Counted from the first letter of the stretch, positions 15,756 through 24,773 are shown. The stretch is DNA of 64,000 nucleotides from Flavobacterium granuli (GCF_900129705.1 NZ_FQWO01000014.1:1-64000); one strand, 5' to 3'. Numbers and translations: made by a program. The notes: a model not told the origin generated them from the letters alone.

Positions 15756-17357
15756 TCAATCCGTAAAAAGCATTTCGGCGAGGCGCAGGTCATGACCATA
15801 GATGTCGTCATAGAAATTGATTGTTCCGTCACGATTTACCCAAGCGGTGAAATAACCAATGTAAACGGGAATTTTTGTCTTTAGGTTGTATGTTTTTTCA
15901 ATTCCCTTATTCATGGCTTCATCAATCTTTTTCACTGGCCAGTTTGGGTCCCCTTTCAATGCCAAAATAGCCAGATCCCGCGGTCGCTCCACACGGATGC
16001 AGCCGTGGCTGAAGGCTCTGCTGTCTTGATTAAAAAGACTTTTGGCGGGGGTGTCATGCATATAAATGATATGAGAATTAGGGAAAACAAATTTTATTTT
16101 TCCCAAGGCATTTTGCGGTCCCGGGCGTTGGCGCACGCGGTTATCGATCCATTCCATGTCGTTTTTAGCCAGATAGTTGGGGTTCTTGGCGATGGCGGGT
16201 AAAATCTCTTTTTGTAAAATGCTAGGGGGGACATTCCAATAGGGGCTAAATACAATTTGGCTCAATTCGCCAGTGAAAACCGCCGTTTTGTTCAATGCCT
16301 TTCCTACAACCACTTTGGAAACTAATTCGGCTTTACCATCGACGAAAAAAGTGAGGGTAAAGGAAGGGATGTTTACGGTGATATATTGTTTTTTTCTAAT
16401 CAAACTAGGCGATATCCAGCGGCAGCGTTCCATGTTGATCATGATGGTTTTGATGTGTTCGCTTATGGGAATATTCATGTTGGTGATGTGTTTTGGTAAC
16501 AACAGCGAATCAGCCGCAAAAGCATTTCTTTTTTTATATTTTAAGACTGCTGTCAACAATTCGGAATCAAAGACATTTTTCCCGGAATCGCTGTCTAAGT
16601 CACCGCTTGCCAAAAGACGTTTTCTAATTTGAAGAATGACTTCTGCGGTGTCTTTGGGTTTGAGGAATTTTATCTTTTTGGGTAAAATAATAGGATTCCA
16701 TCCTCCTTTTTTTTCAATATCACGATACTTTTTGAGAGCATCTTTCAATAGATAATATTGTCCAAGAAGATCTTTGTCTGGTTGGTTAATCAGCTTGGGA
16801 TCCCGAAGCAGGGAATCCAAGTTGTTGACATAGGATTGTTTTTTTCGAGGCAAATACCAATCCAGTTCTGCTGTTTTTGTAGCATCCAAACCTTTGAATA
16901 CTCTATCGGCATAAAAAAAATACAGCGAAGACATCAGTAATTCGACCTCGATGTTTGATTTCTCCATATTGTCCGGATCCTGAAAAATGGTTCTTATTTT
17001 TTCGGCATAGGGAACTCGGACTTTTAAACCTTCCTGATCCAGATTGTTGATTTTGTCGTACAATATGTTGGCAAATTCATTGAGGCCTTTGTAATCAAAC
17101 CAAAGGTATTGGTAGCTGTGTTTTCGATACAATTTTACCACTTCGGGTTTGAGGTAGTTTAATTTTGGGTATTTCGAAAAAAATGGAGCTATTAAAGTGC
17201 TGTCGAAAGGAATGGGTTCGAAGGATGGGATTCTTTGGCAAAACAATTTTGTGTGTACAAGTATCTTTTTTTTAGCGCTGGCTTTTAGGATGTTGGGAGT
17301 GCTAAAGAGTACAAAGCAGCAAGCCAGAAAAAGAAAGCAGATTGTAGGGCGTTTCAT
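15756..17357 (-). CDS. L,D-transpeptidase, YcbB-like (copy B)
   Basis: 533 residues. An N-terminal signal or anchor segment (MKRPTICFLFLACCFVLFS) precedes a scaffold region (about 50-290) with a peptidoglycan-binding-like helix set, and a YkuD catalytic domain (about 310-490). The signature SHGCIRVERP places the catalytic C453 and H451. Such enzymes form 3-3 cross-links or attach proteins to periplasmic peptidoglycan. It lies 54 bases downstream of a paralogue of the same layout and orientation, so the two are a tandem duplication and probably an operon. Family and catalytic residues are clear; specificity is not. Confidence 0.9.
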   Translation of the reverse strand: MKRPTICFLFLACCFVLFSTPNILKASAKKKILVHTKLFCQRIPSFEPIPFDSTLIAPFFSKYPKLNYLKPEVVKLYRKHSYQYLWFDYKGLNEFANILYDKINNLDQEGLKVRVPYAEKIRTIFQDPDNMEKSNIEVELLMSSLYFFYADRVFKGLDATKTAELDWYLPRKKQSYVNNLDSLLRDPKLINQPDKDLLGQYYLLKDALKKYRDIEKKGGWNPIILPKKIKFLKPKDTAEVILQIRKRLLASGDLDSDSGKNVFDSELLTAVLKYKKRNAFAADSLLLPKHITNMNIPISEHIKTIMINMERCRWISPSLIRKKQYITVNIPSFTLTFFVDGKAELVSKVVVGKALNKTAVFTGELSQIVFSPYWNVPPSILQKEILPAIAKNPNYLAKNDMEWIDNRVRQRPGPQNALGKIKFVFPNSHIIYMHDTPAKSLFNQDSRAFSHGCIRVERPRDLAILALKGDPNWPVKKIDEAMNKGIEKTYNLKTKIPVYIGYFTAWVNRDGTINFYDDIYGHDLRLAEMLFTD

Positions 17358-17411
17358 ATTGAAGCTGTTTGAATATCAGTGCTAAAGATACGAAAAAATG
17401 AGCGGAATGGC

Positions 17412-19058
17412 TTAGTTTGACAATCTCTTAACGGGTGTTGTTTTTTCGAAATTTCGGGTATTGTTAAACAGAAATTCGGCCAAGAGATCGTCTTTGGTAT
17501 AAATATCAAAATAAAAATTAATTTTTCCGTCGTCATTTACCCAAGAGGTAAAATAACCAATGTGAATAGGGATGGGTTTTTTTAACGGATAGACCGTTTC
17601 TACTCCGCTGTTCATGGCTTCATTTATTTTTTCTACGGGCCATTGGGGATTGTTTTCCAGAATTTTATAGGCCAGTTCTTTGGCTTTTTGCATATTGATG
17701 CAGCCATGACTGAAACGGGGAAACTCATAATTGAAATTCAATTTGTACGGAGTATCATGTAAATAAATGCTGTAGGTGTTGGGAAACACAAATTTGACTA
17801 CTCCCAAAGCATTTTTTGGTCCCGGTTTTTGTCTAAGACTTTTCTTGTTCCATTCCAGATTGTGTTTGATTAGATAATCAGGGTCTTTTTCCATCGCCGG
17901 TTTGATTTCGTTTTCCAATATACTCTGGGGCACATTCCAATAAGGGCTAAACACAACGCTGCTGATGGTGGAACTGAAGATTACCGTTTCCATCATATTG
18001 ATGCCCACAAACACTCTGGAGGATAAAACATTTCGGCCGTTTTTGATATAGAATAATTGAAAGGACGGAATGTTTATGATAATGAATTCTTCGGATTTTT
18101 CCAGCTCGGGAGAAAGCCAACGGCAGCGTTCCATATTGACCTTAATGGTTTGGATGTATTTTTCGATAGGCTGGTTGAGGCGGTTGATGTGTTGGGATCC
18201 AATAAGATAGTCCGGTTTGTAGCCGTTTCTTGTTTTGAAATTTAAAATACCAGTTTTCAGTTCGTCATCATAGACATTGTTTTTAGAATCTTGGGTTAAA
18301 TCACCTAGAACAAAAAGGTGGTGTCTAATTTGGGCAATTGTTTTTGCGCTGTCTCCGGGGCTGTATTTTTTGATTTGGGATTCGGCGTCTATGGGTTTCC
18401 AATTGTCATTTTTTTCTATTTGGCGGTATTTTTGCAAGGCAGCGCGCAGTTTGTAATATTGGGAAATGAGTACTTTTTCATTTTTGTCCAGCAATTCCGG
18501 TTCGGCCAATAAAGAATCCAATAAATTTTTATAAGAAAGTTCCTTTCTGGGCAGGAACCATCCGGTTTGATGTATTTTATCGGTATCTATGCCATAAAAT
18601 ACTTTTTTGACATAATAGACATAAAGTGTGGAGAGCAATAGTTCTTTATCGTTTTGACTGATTTTGGCGGCAGATTGGTCGTTGAAAATAGCGTCTATTT
18701 TTTCTTTGTAAGCCAAATCAAATTTCAAACCTTCGTTTTCAATTTGCTCCGACTTGGAATACAATAGATCGGCAAATTCTATGAGTTGTCCGTCATCATA
18801 CCAAATGGATTTGTAGTTTCTTTTTTTGTAGAGCGTAGTTACCTCCGATTGGTATTTGTCTAAATAGGGGTATTTCTTGAAAAAATTAGTTAGGCTTGTG
18901 TTGTCAATAGAAATGCTGTTTTTTCCGCTAATGGATTGGCGCAGATTTTTGACAAAATAAATTGCCTTAACCGTTAGGTCATTATTTCTGTATTGGTATA
19001 CAGTGACAACTGAAAAACCAAACAAAAGAGCCACTATGGGTAAAACAAACTTTTTCAT
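17412..19058 (-). CDS. L,D-transpeptidase, YcbB-like (copy A)
   Basis: 548 residues. An N-terminal membrane segment (about 4-22, VALLFGFSVVTVYQY) anchors it to the inner membrane, with the bulk in the periplasm. The scaffold region and YkuD domain match those of copy B; motifs include RFSHGCINMQ with catalytic C453 and H451, and the preceding YLHDTP. The catalytic cysteine falls at residue 453 in both copies, so few length changes have occurred since duplication; the C-terminus is about 15 residues longer here. It is the promoter-proximal gene of the pair. Confidence 0.9.
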   Translation of the reverse strand: MKKFVLPIVALLFGFSVVTVYQYRNNDLTVKAIYFVKNLRQSISGKNSISIDNTSLTNFFKKYPYLDKYQSEVTTLYKKRNYKSIWYDDGQLIEFADLLYSKSEQIENEGLKFDLAYKEKIDAIFNDQSAAKISQNDKELLLSTLYVYYVKKVFYGIDTDKIHQTGWFLPRKELSYKNLLDSLLAEPELLDKNEKVLISQYYKLRAALQKYRQIEKNDNWKPIDAESQIKKYSPGDSAKTIAQIRHHLFVLGDLTQDSKNNVYDDELKTGILNFKTRNGYKPDYLIGSQHINRLNQPIEKYIQTIKVNMERCRWLSPELEKSEEFIIINIPSFQLFYIKNGRNVLSSRVFVGINMMETVIFSSTISSVVFSPYWNVPQSILENEIKPAMEKDPDYLIKHNLEWNKKSLRQKPGPKNALGVVKFVFPNTYSIYLHDTPYKLNFNYEFPRFSHGCINMQKAKELAYKILENNPQWPVEKINEAMNSGVETVYPLKKPIPIHIGYFTSWVNDDGKINFYFDIYTKDDLLAEFLFNNTRNFEKTTPVKRLSN

Positions 19059-19239
19059 AGCACAATTGTTTACTAAAGGTAGCCAAATATTTTCTTTGAA
19101 AAAAGTTAATTGTAATGGAGTTAACAGTTGAATTCGTTGATAAAAAGAGTTTTGTCTGGATTTAATTCAAAAAAGATTCGTTTTTTTATCCGTTTTATTT
19201 AAAGGAAACTTTTTATACTTTTATCCAAACTCTTTTGCC

Positions 19240-19746
19240 ATGAAAAAAACTATTTTCCTCTTATTTCTTGTTTTGTTTTCTTGTAAATCGACTAAAGATG
19301 CTGTGGTGTCCGATAAGGATCAAATTGATGTTGTACTTGATTCTTGGCACAAAGCCGCTGCCGAAGCTAATTATGAGACTTATTTTGGTTTTATGGCTGA
19401 AGATGCTGTTTTTATTGGAACTGATGCAACCGAGAATTGGAATAAAACCGCTTTTCAGGCATACGCCAAGCCTCATTTTGACAAGGGAAAGGCATGGAGC
19501 TTTACGGCCTTGGAGCGTCATATTTATTTTGATGAGACTGGAAAAACAGCTTGGTTTGATGAGTTGTTGAATACTCAGATGAAAATCTGCAGAGGTTCTG
19601 GAGTAGTGGTAAAAACAGGAAAGCATTGGAAAATAAAACACTATGTTTTGTCGATGACTATTCCTAATGATAATAGCGGTGAGGTGATAAAAGCAAAAGC
19701 CGCTTTAGAAGACGCCCTAATCGAAAAATTGCAAAAGGAAAAGTAA
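19240..19746 (+). CDS. SnoaL-like (NTF2-fold) lipoprotein
   Basis: 168 residues. The N-terminus MKKTIFLLFLVLFSC is a lipoprotein signal with the acylated Cys at position 15. The mature domain fits the SnoaL/DUF4440 NTF2-like group: an initial helix (VLDSWHKAAAEANYETYFGFM), then FIGTDATENWNKTAFQAY, and strands ending in KHWKIKHYVLSMTIPND. The fold forms a ligand pocket, and members range from enzymes to binding proteins, so no reaction is assigned. A charged helix closes the protein. It is divergent from the transpeptidase pair and appears to be transcribed alone. Confidence 0.8.
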   Translation: MKKTIFLLFLVLFSCKSTKDAVVSDKDQIDVVLDSWHKAAAEANYETYFGFMAEDAVFIGTDATENWNKTAFQAYAKPHFDKGKAWSFTALERHIYFDETGKTAWFDELLNTQMKICRGSGVVVKTGKHWKIKHYVLSMTIPNDNSGEVIKAKAALEDALIEKLQKEK

Positions 19747-19895
19747 GGAATTAATTTTTACCGAGAATTTTTTGGACTGAGGAATTGGATCAGGAAGTTT
19801 GAATGTGATAGAATAAAAATCGAGGTACAACCAGTACTCCATGGAGGATTTGAATTAATTTTCGTCGCCAGACGATTCGGTCTTATATATTTCCT

Positions 19896-19903
19896 TAATT
19901 TTG
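19896..19903 (+). promoter_or_regulatory. Candidate -7 box for trmB
   Basis: TAATTTTG fits TAnnTTTG and lies 20 bases before the GTG start at 19923, supporting that start. Confidence 0.45.
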
Positions 19904-19922
19904 CCAAAATATCTGTAAAAGC

Positions 19923-20600
19923 GTGGGAAGTAAAAATAAATTAAAAAGATTCAAGGAAAACGAAACATTCAATAACGTTTTTCAACCGACAAGAGAAGAA
20001 GTAGTAGGTGATTTGTTTCCTTTAAGAGGGAAATGGAACTCGGATTTCTTTAAAAACGACAATCCATTGGTCTTGGAATTAGGCTGTGGAAAAGGGGAAT
20101 ATTCGGTAGGTTTGGCCGAAAGATATCCCAATAAAAATTTTGTTGGAATTGACATTAAAGGGGCTCGTTTTTGGCGTGGTGCCAAGACTGCAGTCGAAAC
20201 CGGTTTGCACAATGTGGCTTTTATTCGAACTCAAATCGAGTTAATCAATCATATTTTTGCCGAAAATGAAGTAGATGAAATCTGGATTACTTTTCCGGAT
20301 CCTCAAATTAAATACAAAAGAACAAAACACAGAATGACCAATTCGGAGTTTCTGCAATTGTACAAAAAAATACTTAAAAAAGAAGGCGTAGTAAACCTGA
20401 AAACAGATAGTGAATTCATGCACGGTTACACCCTTGGATTGCTTCACGGTGAAGGACATGAGGTGCTTTATGCTAATCACAATGTCTATGTAAGCGAAGG
20501 TAGCCCAGAAGAAGTAACGGCTTTTCAGACTTTCTATGAAAAACAATATTTGGAAATTAACAAAGCAATTACGTATATTCGATTTAAAATTAAAGAATAA
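19923..20600 (+). CDS. trmB: tRNA (guanine-N7-)-methyltransferase
   Basis: 225 residues from a GTG start. The N-terminus GSKNKLKRFKENETF is the standard beginning of flavobacterial TrmB. The SAM-binding motif LELGCGKGEY and the following FVGIDIKGARFWRG, then WITFPDPQIKYKRTKHR with the family PDPxxKxxHxxRR-type motif, are present. It methylates G46 in the variable loop of tRNAs. A -7 box (19896-19903) lies just upstream. A LysE-type exporter follows after 49 bases in the same direction and may be co-transcribed. Confidence 0.93.
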   Translation: MGSKNKLKRFKENETFNNVFQPTREEVVGDLFPLRGKWNSDFFKNDNPLVLELGCGKGEYSVGLAERYPNKNFVGIDIKGARFWRGAKTAVETGLHNVAFIRTQIELINHIFAENEVDEIWITFPDPQIKYKRTKHRMTNSEFLQLYKKILKKEGVVNLKTDSEFMHGYTLGLLHGEGHEVLYANHNVYVSEGSPEEVTAFQTFYEKQYLEINKAITYIRFKIKE

Positions 20601-20649
20601 TAGTACAGCAATGTCTGGATTGTTCTTTTGAATGCTTTAATCTTAGTAA

Positions 20650-21285
20650 ATGAATTTCATGACCACCTTGTTATTAGGATTCCTAACGGCTGTTATAGGG
20701 ATTATACCTCCGGGTTTGATTAATATGACGGCTGCCAAAGTGAATTTGAAAGAGGGTTTAAGAAATTCATTATGGTTTACTCTGGGAGCGGTAATTGTCA
20801 TTTTTTTTCAGGCTTATCTGGCCATAATATTTGCTCGTGTAATCAATATTCGTCCGGATATTGTCAACTTATTGCGGGAGGTTGGTTTTGGAATATTTGG
20901 AGCTTTGACGGTTTATTTTTTGTGGATAGCCAAAAAGCCCAAAATCAAGAAGGCCAAAATCAAACAGAGCAGTAAAAAGAAGCGTTTTTTTCTGGGAATG
21001 TTGCTTTCGGCGCTCAATTTTTTTCCTATTCCCTATTATGTTTTTGTAAGTATTACTTTGTCTAGTTATAGACTTTTTTCATTCGATACTCCTTCGGTTT
21101 TTACTTTTGTCAGTGGGGTGGTGCTGGGATCTTCACTCGTTTTTTATTTCTATATTACTTTCTTTAAAAAAATAGAAAGCAAAGCAGATTATTTATTGCG
21201 CAACATGAATAAAATCATTGGTTGTATAACGGGATTGATATCCCTAATTACATTATTCAATATCATTAAGTTTTATCTAGATTAA
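20650..21285 (+). CDS. LysE-family transporter
   Basis: 211 residues with six hydrophobic segments. The N-terminal GFLTAVIGIIPPGLINM carries the double proline in TM1 typical of LysE/RhtB exporters, and a basic cytoplasmic loop (KPKIKKAKIKQSSKKKR, about 98-114) separates two three-helix halves. LysE-family proteins export amino acids or related small molecules using the proton gradient; the substrate here cannot be told. It lies between trmB and an alkyltransferase-like gene, all in one direction with short gaps (49 and 47 bases). Confidence 0.85.
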   Translation: MNFMTTLLLGFLTAVIGIIPPGLINMTAAKVNLKEGLRNSLWFTLGAVIVIFFQAYLAIIFARVINIRPDIVNLLREVGFGIFGALTVYFLWIAKKPKIKKAKIKQSSKKKRFFLGMLLSALNFFPIPYYVFVSITLSSYRLFSFDTPSVFTFVSGVVLGSSLVFYFYITFFKKIESKADYLLRNMNKIIGCITGLISLITLFNIIKFYLD

Positions 21286-21332
21286 TCCGCGGTTCTATTG
21301 TCTCGGATTGATCTCTTTGTAATATTTAAACC

Positions 21333-21662
21333 ATGTCAGAGGATAATTTTTTCGAAAGAGTTTATGTCATTGCCAGAAAAATTCCTTACGGAAGGGTCAC
21401 TTCTTATGGGGCAATTGCCAAAGCATTGGGAGCAGCGCGTTCGGCACGAATGGTGGGCTGGGCGATGAATGCTTCGCATGATATGGAGGATGTTCCTGCG
21501 CACCGTGTCGTGAACAGAAAAGGATTACTGACCGGAAAATTCCATTTTGACGGAACCAATCTGATGCAACAATTGTTAGAAAGTGAAGGGATTGAAGTCA
21601 TCGATAATCAGATTGTGGATTTTGAAAAACATTTTTGGCAGCCTGAGGTTAGGGAATGCTAG
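21333..21662 (+). CDS. Alkyltransferase-like protein (ATL)
   Basis: 109 residues, equal to the DNA-binding domain of O6-alkylguanine-DNA alkyltransferases. Motifs are FFERVYVIARKIPYGRVTSYG, the helix-turn-helix ARSARMVGWAMN, and VPAHRVVNRKG at 54-64. The active-site cysteine of the PCHR motif is replaced by alanine (A56 in PAHR), the hallmark of ATL proteins. These bind O6-alkylguanine without repairing it and hand the lesion to nucleotide excision repair. There is no N-terminal extension. It is probably in one transcript with trmB and the LysE gene. Confidence 0.9.
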   Translation: MSEDNFFERVYVIARKIPYGRVTSYGAIAKALGAARSARMVGWAMNASHDMEDVPAHRVVNRKGLLTGKFHFDGTNLMQQLLESEGIEVIDNQIVDFEKHFWQPEVREC

Positions 21663-21888
21663 GGTTTTTTTGATGAATGTTTGTAAAAACGGGAGTCTGA
21701 TTTTGAATTCGGGGCACTTTTGGAATTACTATAACTCATTTCTATTTTGAGCTGTTGAAAGGCTTAATAAATCCAATCTAATTTCTTTATAATAAGAACT
21801 TTTCATAGTATATTTGCAATCTAAAATCAGTTTAAATAAAGATAGCAATAGTACGACTAGAGGCTATCAAAAAAAACATACACTTATA

Positions 21889-23025
21889 ATGAAATTAGAT
21901 AGAAAAGATATCCTTAAAGCTTTGGAAACAATTACTATAGCGGGAGAAGGAAAAAACATGGTAGAGAGTGGAGCAGTTACAAATGTAATTACTTTTGGCG
22001 ATGAAGTAGTCGTAGATTTAGTGCTACACACGCCTGCGATGCATATCAAGAAAAGGGCAGAAGACGATATTAAAAAAACTATTCACGACTTAGTTTCTGC
22101 TGATGCGAAAGTGAAAATAAATAGTAAGGTAGAAGCAGCTGTGGCTGAAAATCCAAATCAAATTAAAGGAAAAGCAATTCCGGGAATAAAAAACATTATC
22201 GCTGTTGCTTCCGGTAAGGGAGGAGTAGGTAAATCTACAGTTACGGCTAATCTGGCGGTAAGTTTGGCTAAAATGGGTTTTAGTGTAGGTGTTCTTGATG
22301 CCGATATTTACGGTCCATCTATGCCTATTATGTTTGATGTAGAGAATGAAAAACCAATTTCGGTTACTGTTGATGGGAAATCCAAAATGAAGCCGGTGGA
22401 AAGTTACGAAGTGAAAATGCTTTCGATAGGTTTTTTTACTTCGCCAAGTCAGGCAGTAATTTGGAGAGGTCCGATGGCTTCTAAAGCGTTGAATCAAATG
22501 ATTTTTGATGCTGATTGGGGAGAATTAGACTTCATGTTAATCGATTTGCCTCCAGGGACAGGAGACATTCATTTGTCGATTATGCAATCATTACCAGTTA
22601 CGGGTGCTGTTGTGGTAAGTACACCTCAAGCGGTGGCCTTGGCAGATGCTAAAAAAGGAGTTTCTATGTTTCTTTCGGAAGCAATAAATGTTCCTGTTTT
22701 GGGAATCATTGAAAACATGGCTTATTTCACGCCTGAAGAATTGCCTAACAATAAATACTACATCTTTGGTCAAGAAGGAGCTAAGAATCTGGCAGAAGAT
22801 TTAGAGGTACCATTCCTTGGTGAAGTGCCAATCGTACAATCTATCCGTGAAGCGGGAGATTACGGACGTCCGGCTGCTATGCAAACAGGTTCTGTGACCG
22901 AAAGTGTTTTTGAAGAAATAACACGTAAGGTAGTAGCAGAAACGGTAAGAAGAAATGAGAGTCTTCCTGCTACCGAAGCCATCAAGATAACGACTATGGC
23001 AGGTTGTTCAGCAGTAAAAAAATAG
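21889..23025 (+). CDS. Mrp/NBP35-type P-loop ATPase, Fe-S carrier family
   Basis: 378 residues from the ATG at 21889. An N-terminal DUF59/MIP18-like domain (about 1-90) precedes a P-loop ATPase domain with the deviant Walker A GKGGVGKST (109-117), LDADIYGPSMP and LIDLPPGTGD. Family members load or transfer Fe-S clusters, which fits the next two genes (Nfu and a 2Fe-2S ferredoxin). The CxxC motif usual before the end of the ATPase domain is absent: the matching place reads NMAYFTPEELPNNKYYIFG. Only one Cys (MAGCSA) remains near the C-terminus. An in-frame ATG at 21814 is rejected because the extra 25 residues are not family-like. Confidence 0.88.
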   Translation: MKLDRKDILKALETITIAGEGKNMVESGAVTNVITFGDEVVVDLVLHTPAMHIKKRAEDDIKKTIHDLVSADAKVKINSKVEAAVAENPNQIKGKAIPGIKNIIAVASGKGGVGKSTVTANLAVSLAKMGFSVGVLDADIYGPSMPIMFDVENEKPISVTVDGKSKMKPVESYEVKMLSIGFFTSPSQAVIWRGPMASKALNQMIFDADWGELDFMLIDLPPGTGDIHLSIMQSLPVTGAVVVSTPQAVALADAKKGVSMFLSEAINVPVLGIIENMAYFTPEELPNNKYYIFGQEGAKNLAEDLEVPFLGEVPIVQSIREAGDYGRPAAMQTGSVTESVFEEITRKVVAETVRRNESLPATEAIKITTMAGCSAVKK

Positions 23026-23037
23026 ACTTCTTAGGTT

Positions 23038-23101
23038 ATTGGATTATTAGATGAATAATTAAGTCTGATAATCCAACAATCTAATAATCCAATAATTTAA
23101 A
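23038..23101. repeat. Palindromic array of 8-base units before nfu
   Basis: Eight 8-base units fill this spacer. On the right, AATCCAAC, AATCTAAT, AATCCAAT and AATTTAAA run to two bases before the nfu ATG. On the left, ATTGGATT and ATTAGATG are the reverse complement of the right-hand type. The outermost 17 bases (23036-23052 and 23079-23095) pair perfectly. Confidence 0.75.
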
Positions 23102-23103
23102 AT

Positions 23104-23343
23104 ATGACAACAGAAGAATTAACAAGCGAAGTTCAAAAAGCACTCGAGGAAATTAGACCTTTTTTAGTTTCTGACGGAGGTGATATTACGCTTATTTCCA
23201 TCGAAGACGACAAGCATGTGAAAGTGCGACTTGAAGGCGCCTGCACGAGTTGTAGTGTAAACCAGATGACTCTTAGGGCTGGAGTGGAAACTACAATCAA
23301 AAAGTTTGCGCCACAAATTGAAACTGTTGTAAATGTCTTGTAG
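23104..23343 (+). CDS. NifU C-terminal-domain (Nfu) Fe-S scaffold protein
   Basis: 79 residues, the size of a single Nfu domain. It begins TTEELTSEVQKALEEIRPFL, has the DGGDITLI strand, and carries the cluster-binding pair C47 and C50 in GACTSCSV. Nfu proteins hold a 4Fe-4S cluster as a dimer and pass it to target enzymes. It follows the Mrp-type gene by 78 bases, filled by the repeat array, and precedes a ferredoxin gene; the three make a small Fe-S assembly group. Confidence 0.9.
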   Translation: MTTEELTSEVQKALEEIRPFLVSDGGDITLISIEDDKHVKVRLEGACTSCSVNQMTLRAGVETTIKKFAPQIETVVNVL

Positions 23344-23543
23344 ATTAGACTTAGAAAGCTAGTTTGTGTCGATGATAAGAAAATTAGATGCTTTCTGAAT
23401 CGTATTTTCGAAGAAATCTTTAGTATTGAAAAGGTGGATTTAAAGTGGAGTGGTTTGTTTCCATTGGATTTTAATAATCTTTGAGATCGCAACATCTGGT
23501 TTTTAATTCCAAAAATTTAATTCAAAACCCATAACGAATAGCA

Positions 23544-23861
23544 ATGGATGTATTAATAAAAATAAAAGATAGAGAAGGAGTTGTTCATGAATTACAGGCT
23601 CCAACAGATATGGCCATGAATATCATGGAATTGTGTAAGGCTTATGAGCTTCCTGTTGAAGGGACTTGTGGCGGTATGGCTATGTGTGCTTCTTGTCAGT
23701 GTTATGTGTTGAATGATGTTGCATTGCCGGAAATGGGTGATGATGAAGAAGCAATGCTTTCAGAGGCTTTTTACGTGAAATCAAACAGTCGTTTGGGATG
23801 CCAAATTCCAATTACTGAAAATCTGGAAGGTTTAGAATTAGAGCTGGCTCCGGAAAGTTAA
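23544..23861 (+). CDS. 2Fe-2S ferredoxin
   Basis: 105 residues with the plant/adrenodoxin-type fold. Cluster ligands are C42, C48, C51 and C86, in the pattern TCGGMAMCASCQC followed 33 residues later by LGCQIP. It is an electron carrier, likely of the Isc/adrenodoxin type that supports Fe-S assembly or P450-like enzymes. The setting behind Mrp and Nfu genes favours a role in cluster assembly. A GTCCCAA-stem terminator (23866-23900) lies between it and the convergent DUF3050 gene. Confidence 0.9.
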   Translation: MDVLIKIKDREGVVHELQAPTDMAMNIMELCKAYELPVEGTCGGMAMCASCQCYVLNDVALPEMGDDEEAMLSEAFYVKSNSRLGCQIPITENLEGLELELAPES

Positions 23862-23865
23862 AATA

Positions 23866-23900
23866 AAAAAGTCCCAATGTTTAGTTGGGACTTTTTTTAT
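23866..23900. terminator. Bidirectional terminator between ferredoxin and DUF3050 genes
   Basis: AAAAAAGTCCCAA and TTGGGACTTTTTT form a perfect stem with A- and T-tracts on both sides, so it can serve both convergent genes. Confidence 0.85.
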
Positions 23901-24682
23901 GTTGTGGTCAAATGATTTTCCATGATATGTTCTTCAATGGCATCCCAAAGGCCGATGCGTTTTTCTAAAGCCAACACAGATATTTCTTCTGCTTCTCGCC
24001 ATTTTCGGGCGTCGTTTTCACACAGTTCATTGATCATGTGCATTGCCATAGGGCCATGTTCATCGGCATCCAATTCGATATGTCTTTCGAAATAGTAAAT
24101 GAGTTTGCTTAAATCCGTGTCTGGGAAATTAGCTTGAAAGTTTTTTAAGATTTCGGTAAACATACTCGGGATCAAATCTTCTCTTCCAAAGGTAAAAGCA
24201 GCTGCTATTTCGTGGGGTTTGCCCTGTTCAATAACACTGAAAGTAAAGTCTAAAAAAGCTTTGATTTTAGGATGCAGACTACTTGTTCTTATGGCTACAA
24301 AGATGTTTTGTAACGAATGGACTTCGGATAAAAAACGTTCAATTTCTGAGGTATCGGCTCCGCAATCTTTCATCGCTTCAATGTACATTTCGTAATGGCT
24401 TTGGCGGCGACCGTCAAGCGTTAGGTCCGATTCTTCGGCCAGTACGATTTCATTTATCAGATAGCGAGTTTGGGGATTACTGGTGGCAAACCAAGGTGTG
24501 GTAGTACAGGTTAGTTTGGTTTGTAAAGCTTTTAATAAAGACATAAAGTCCCAAACGGCAAACACATGGCTCTCCAGAAAACATTGCAAGTCTTCGATGG
24601 TCTTTACTTTTTTATAAAGAGGGTGAAGCAGCAACGCTTTTTTTTGTGGTGCGATAGTGTTGTTTATATGCTGAATATTCAT
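23897..24682 (-). CDS. DUF3050 family protein
   Basis: 261 residues from the ATG at 24682. All-helical, with conserved His/Glu positions: LHPLYKKV near the start, ESHVFAVWDFMSLLKALQ, NEIVLAEESD, RRQSHYEMYIEAM, and YYFERHIELDADEHGP. This fits DUF3050, a family predicted to have a heme-oxygenase-like helical fold with potential metal ligands in the HxxxDxxEH segment. The reaction is unknown. An upstream in-frame ATG (24727) would add 15 residues and is less likely. It lies downstream of an acyl-CoA dehydrogenase in the same direction with a 91-base gap. Confidence 0.85.
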   Translation of the reverse strand: MNIQHINNTIAPQKKALLLHPLYKKVKTIEDLQCFLESHVFAVWDFMSLLKALQTKLTCTTTPWFATSNPQTRYLINEIVLAEESDLTLDGRRQSHYEMYIEAMKDCGADTSEIERFLSEVHSLQNIFVAIRTSSLHPKIKAFLDFTFSVIEQGKPHEIAAAFTFGREDLIPSMFTEILKNFQANFPDTDLSKLIYYFERHIELDADEHGPMAMHMINELCENDARKWREAEEISVLALEKRIGLWDAIEEHIMENHLTTT

Positions 24683-24773
24683 AGCAATCTTTTTTGGAGT
24701 AAATATAAAAAAGCTTCCTGTCTCCAAGAAGCTTTCAGGGTCAATTTTATAAATACTTTAATAGTTGTTTATT

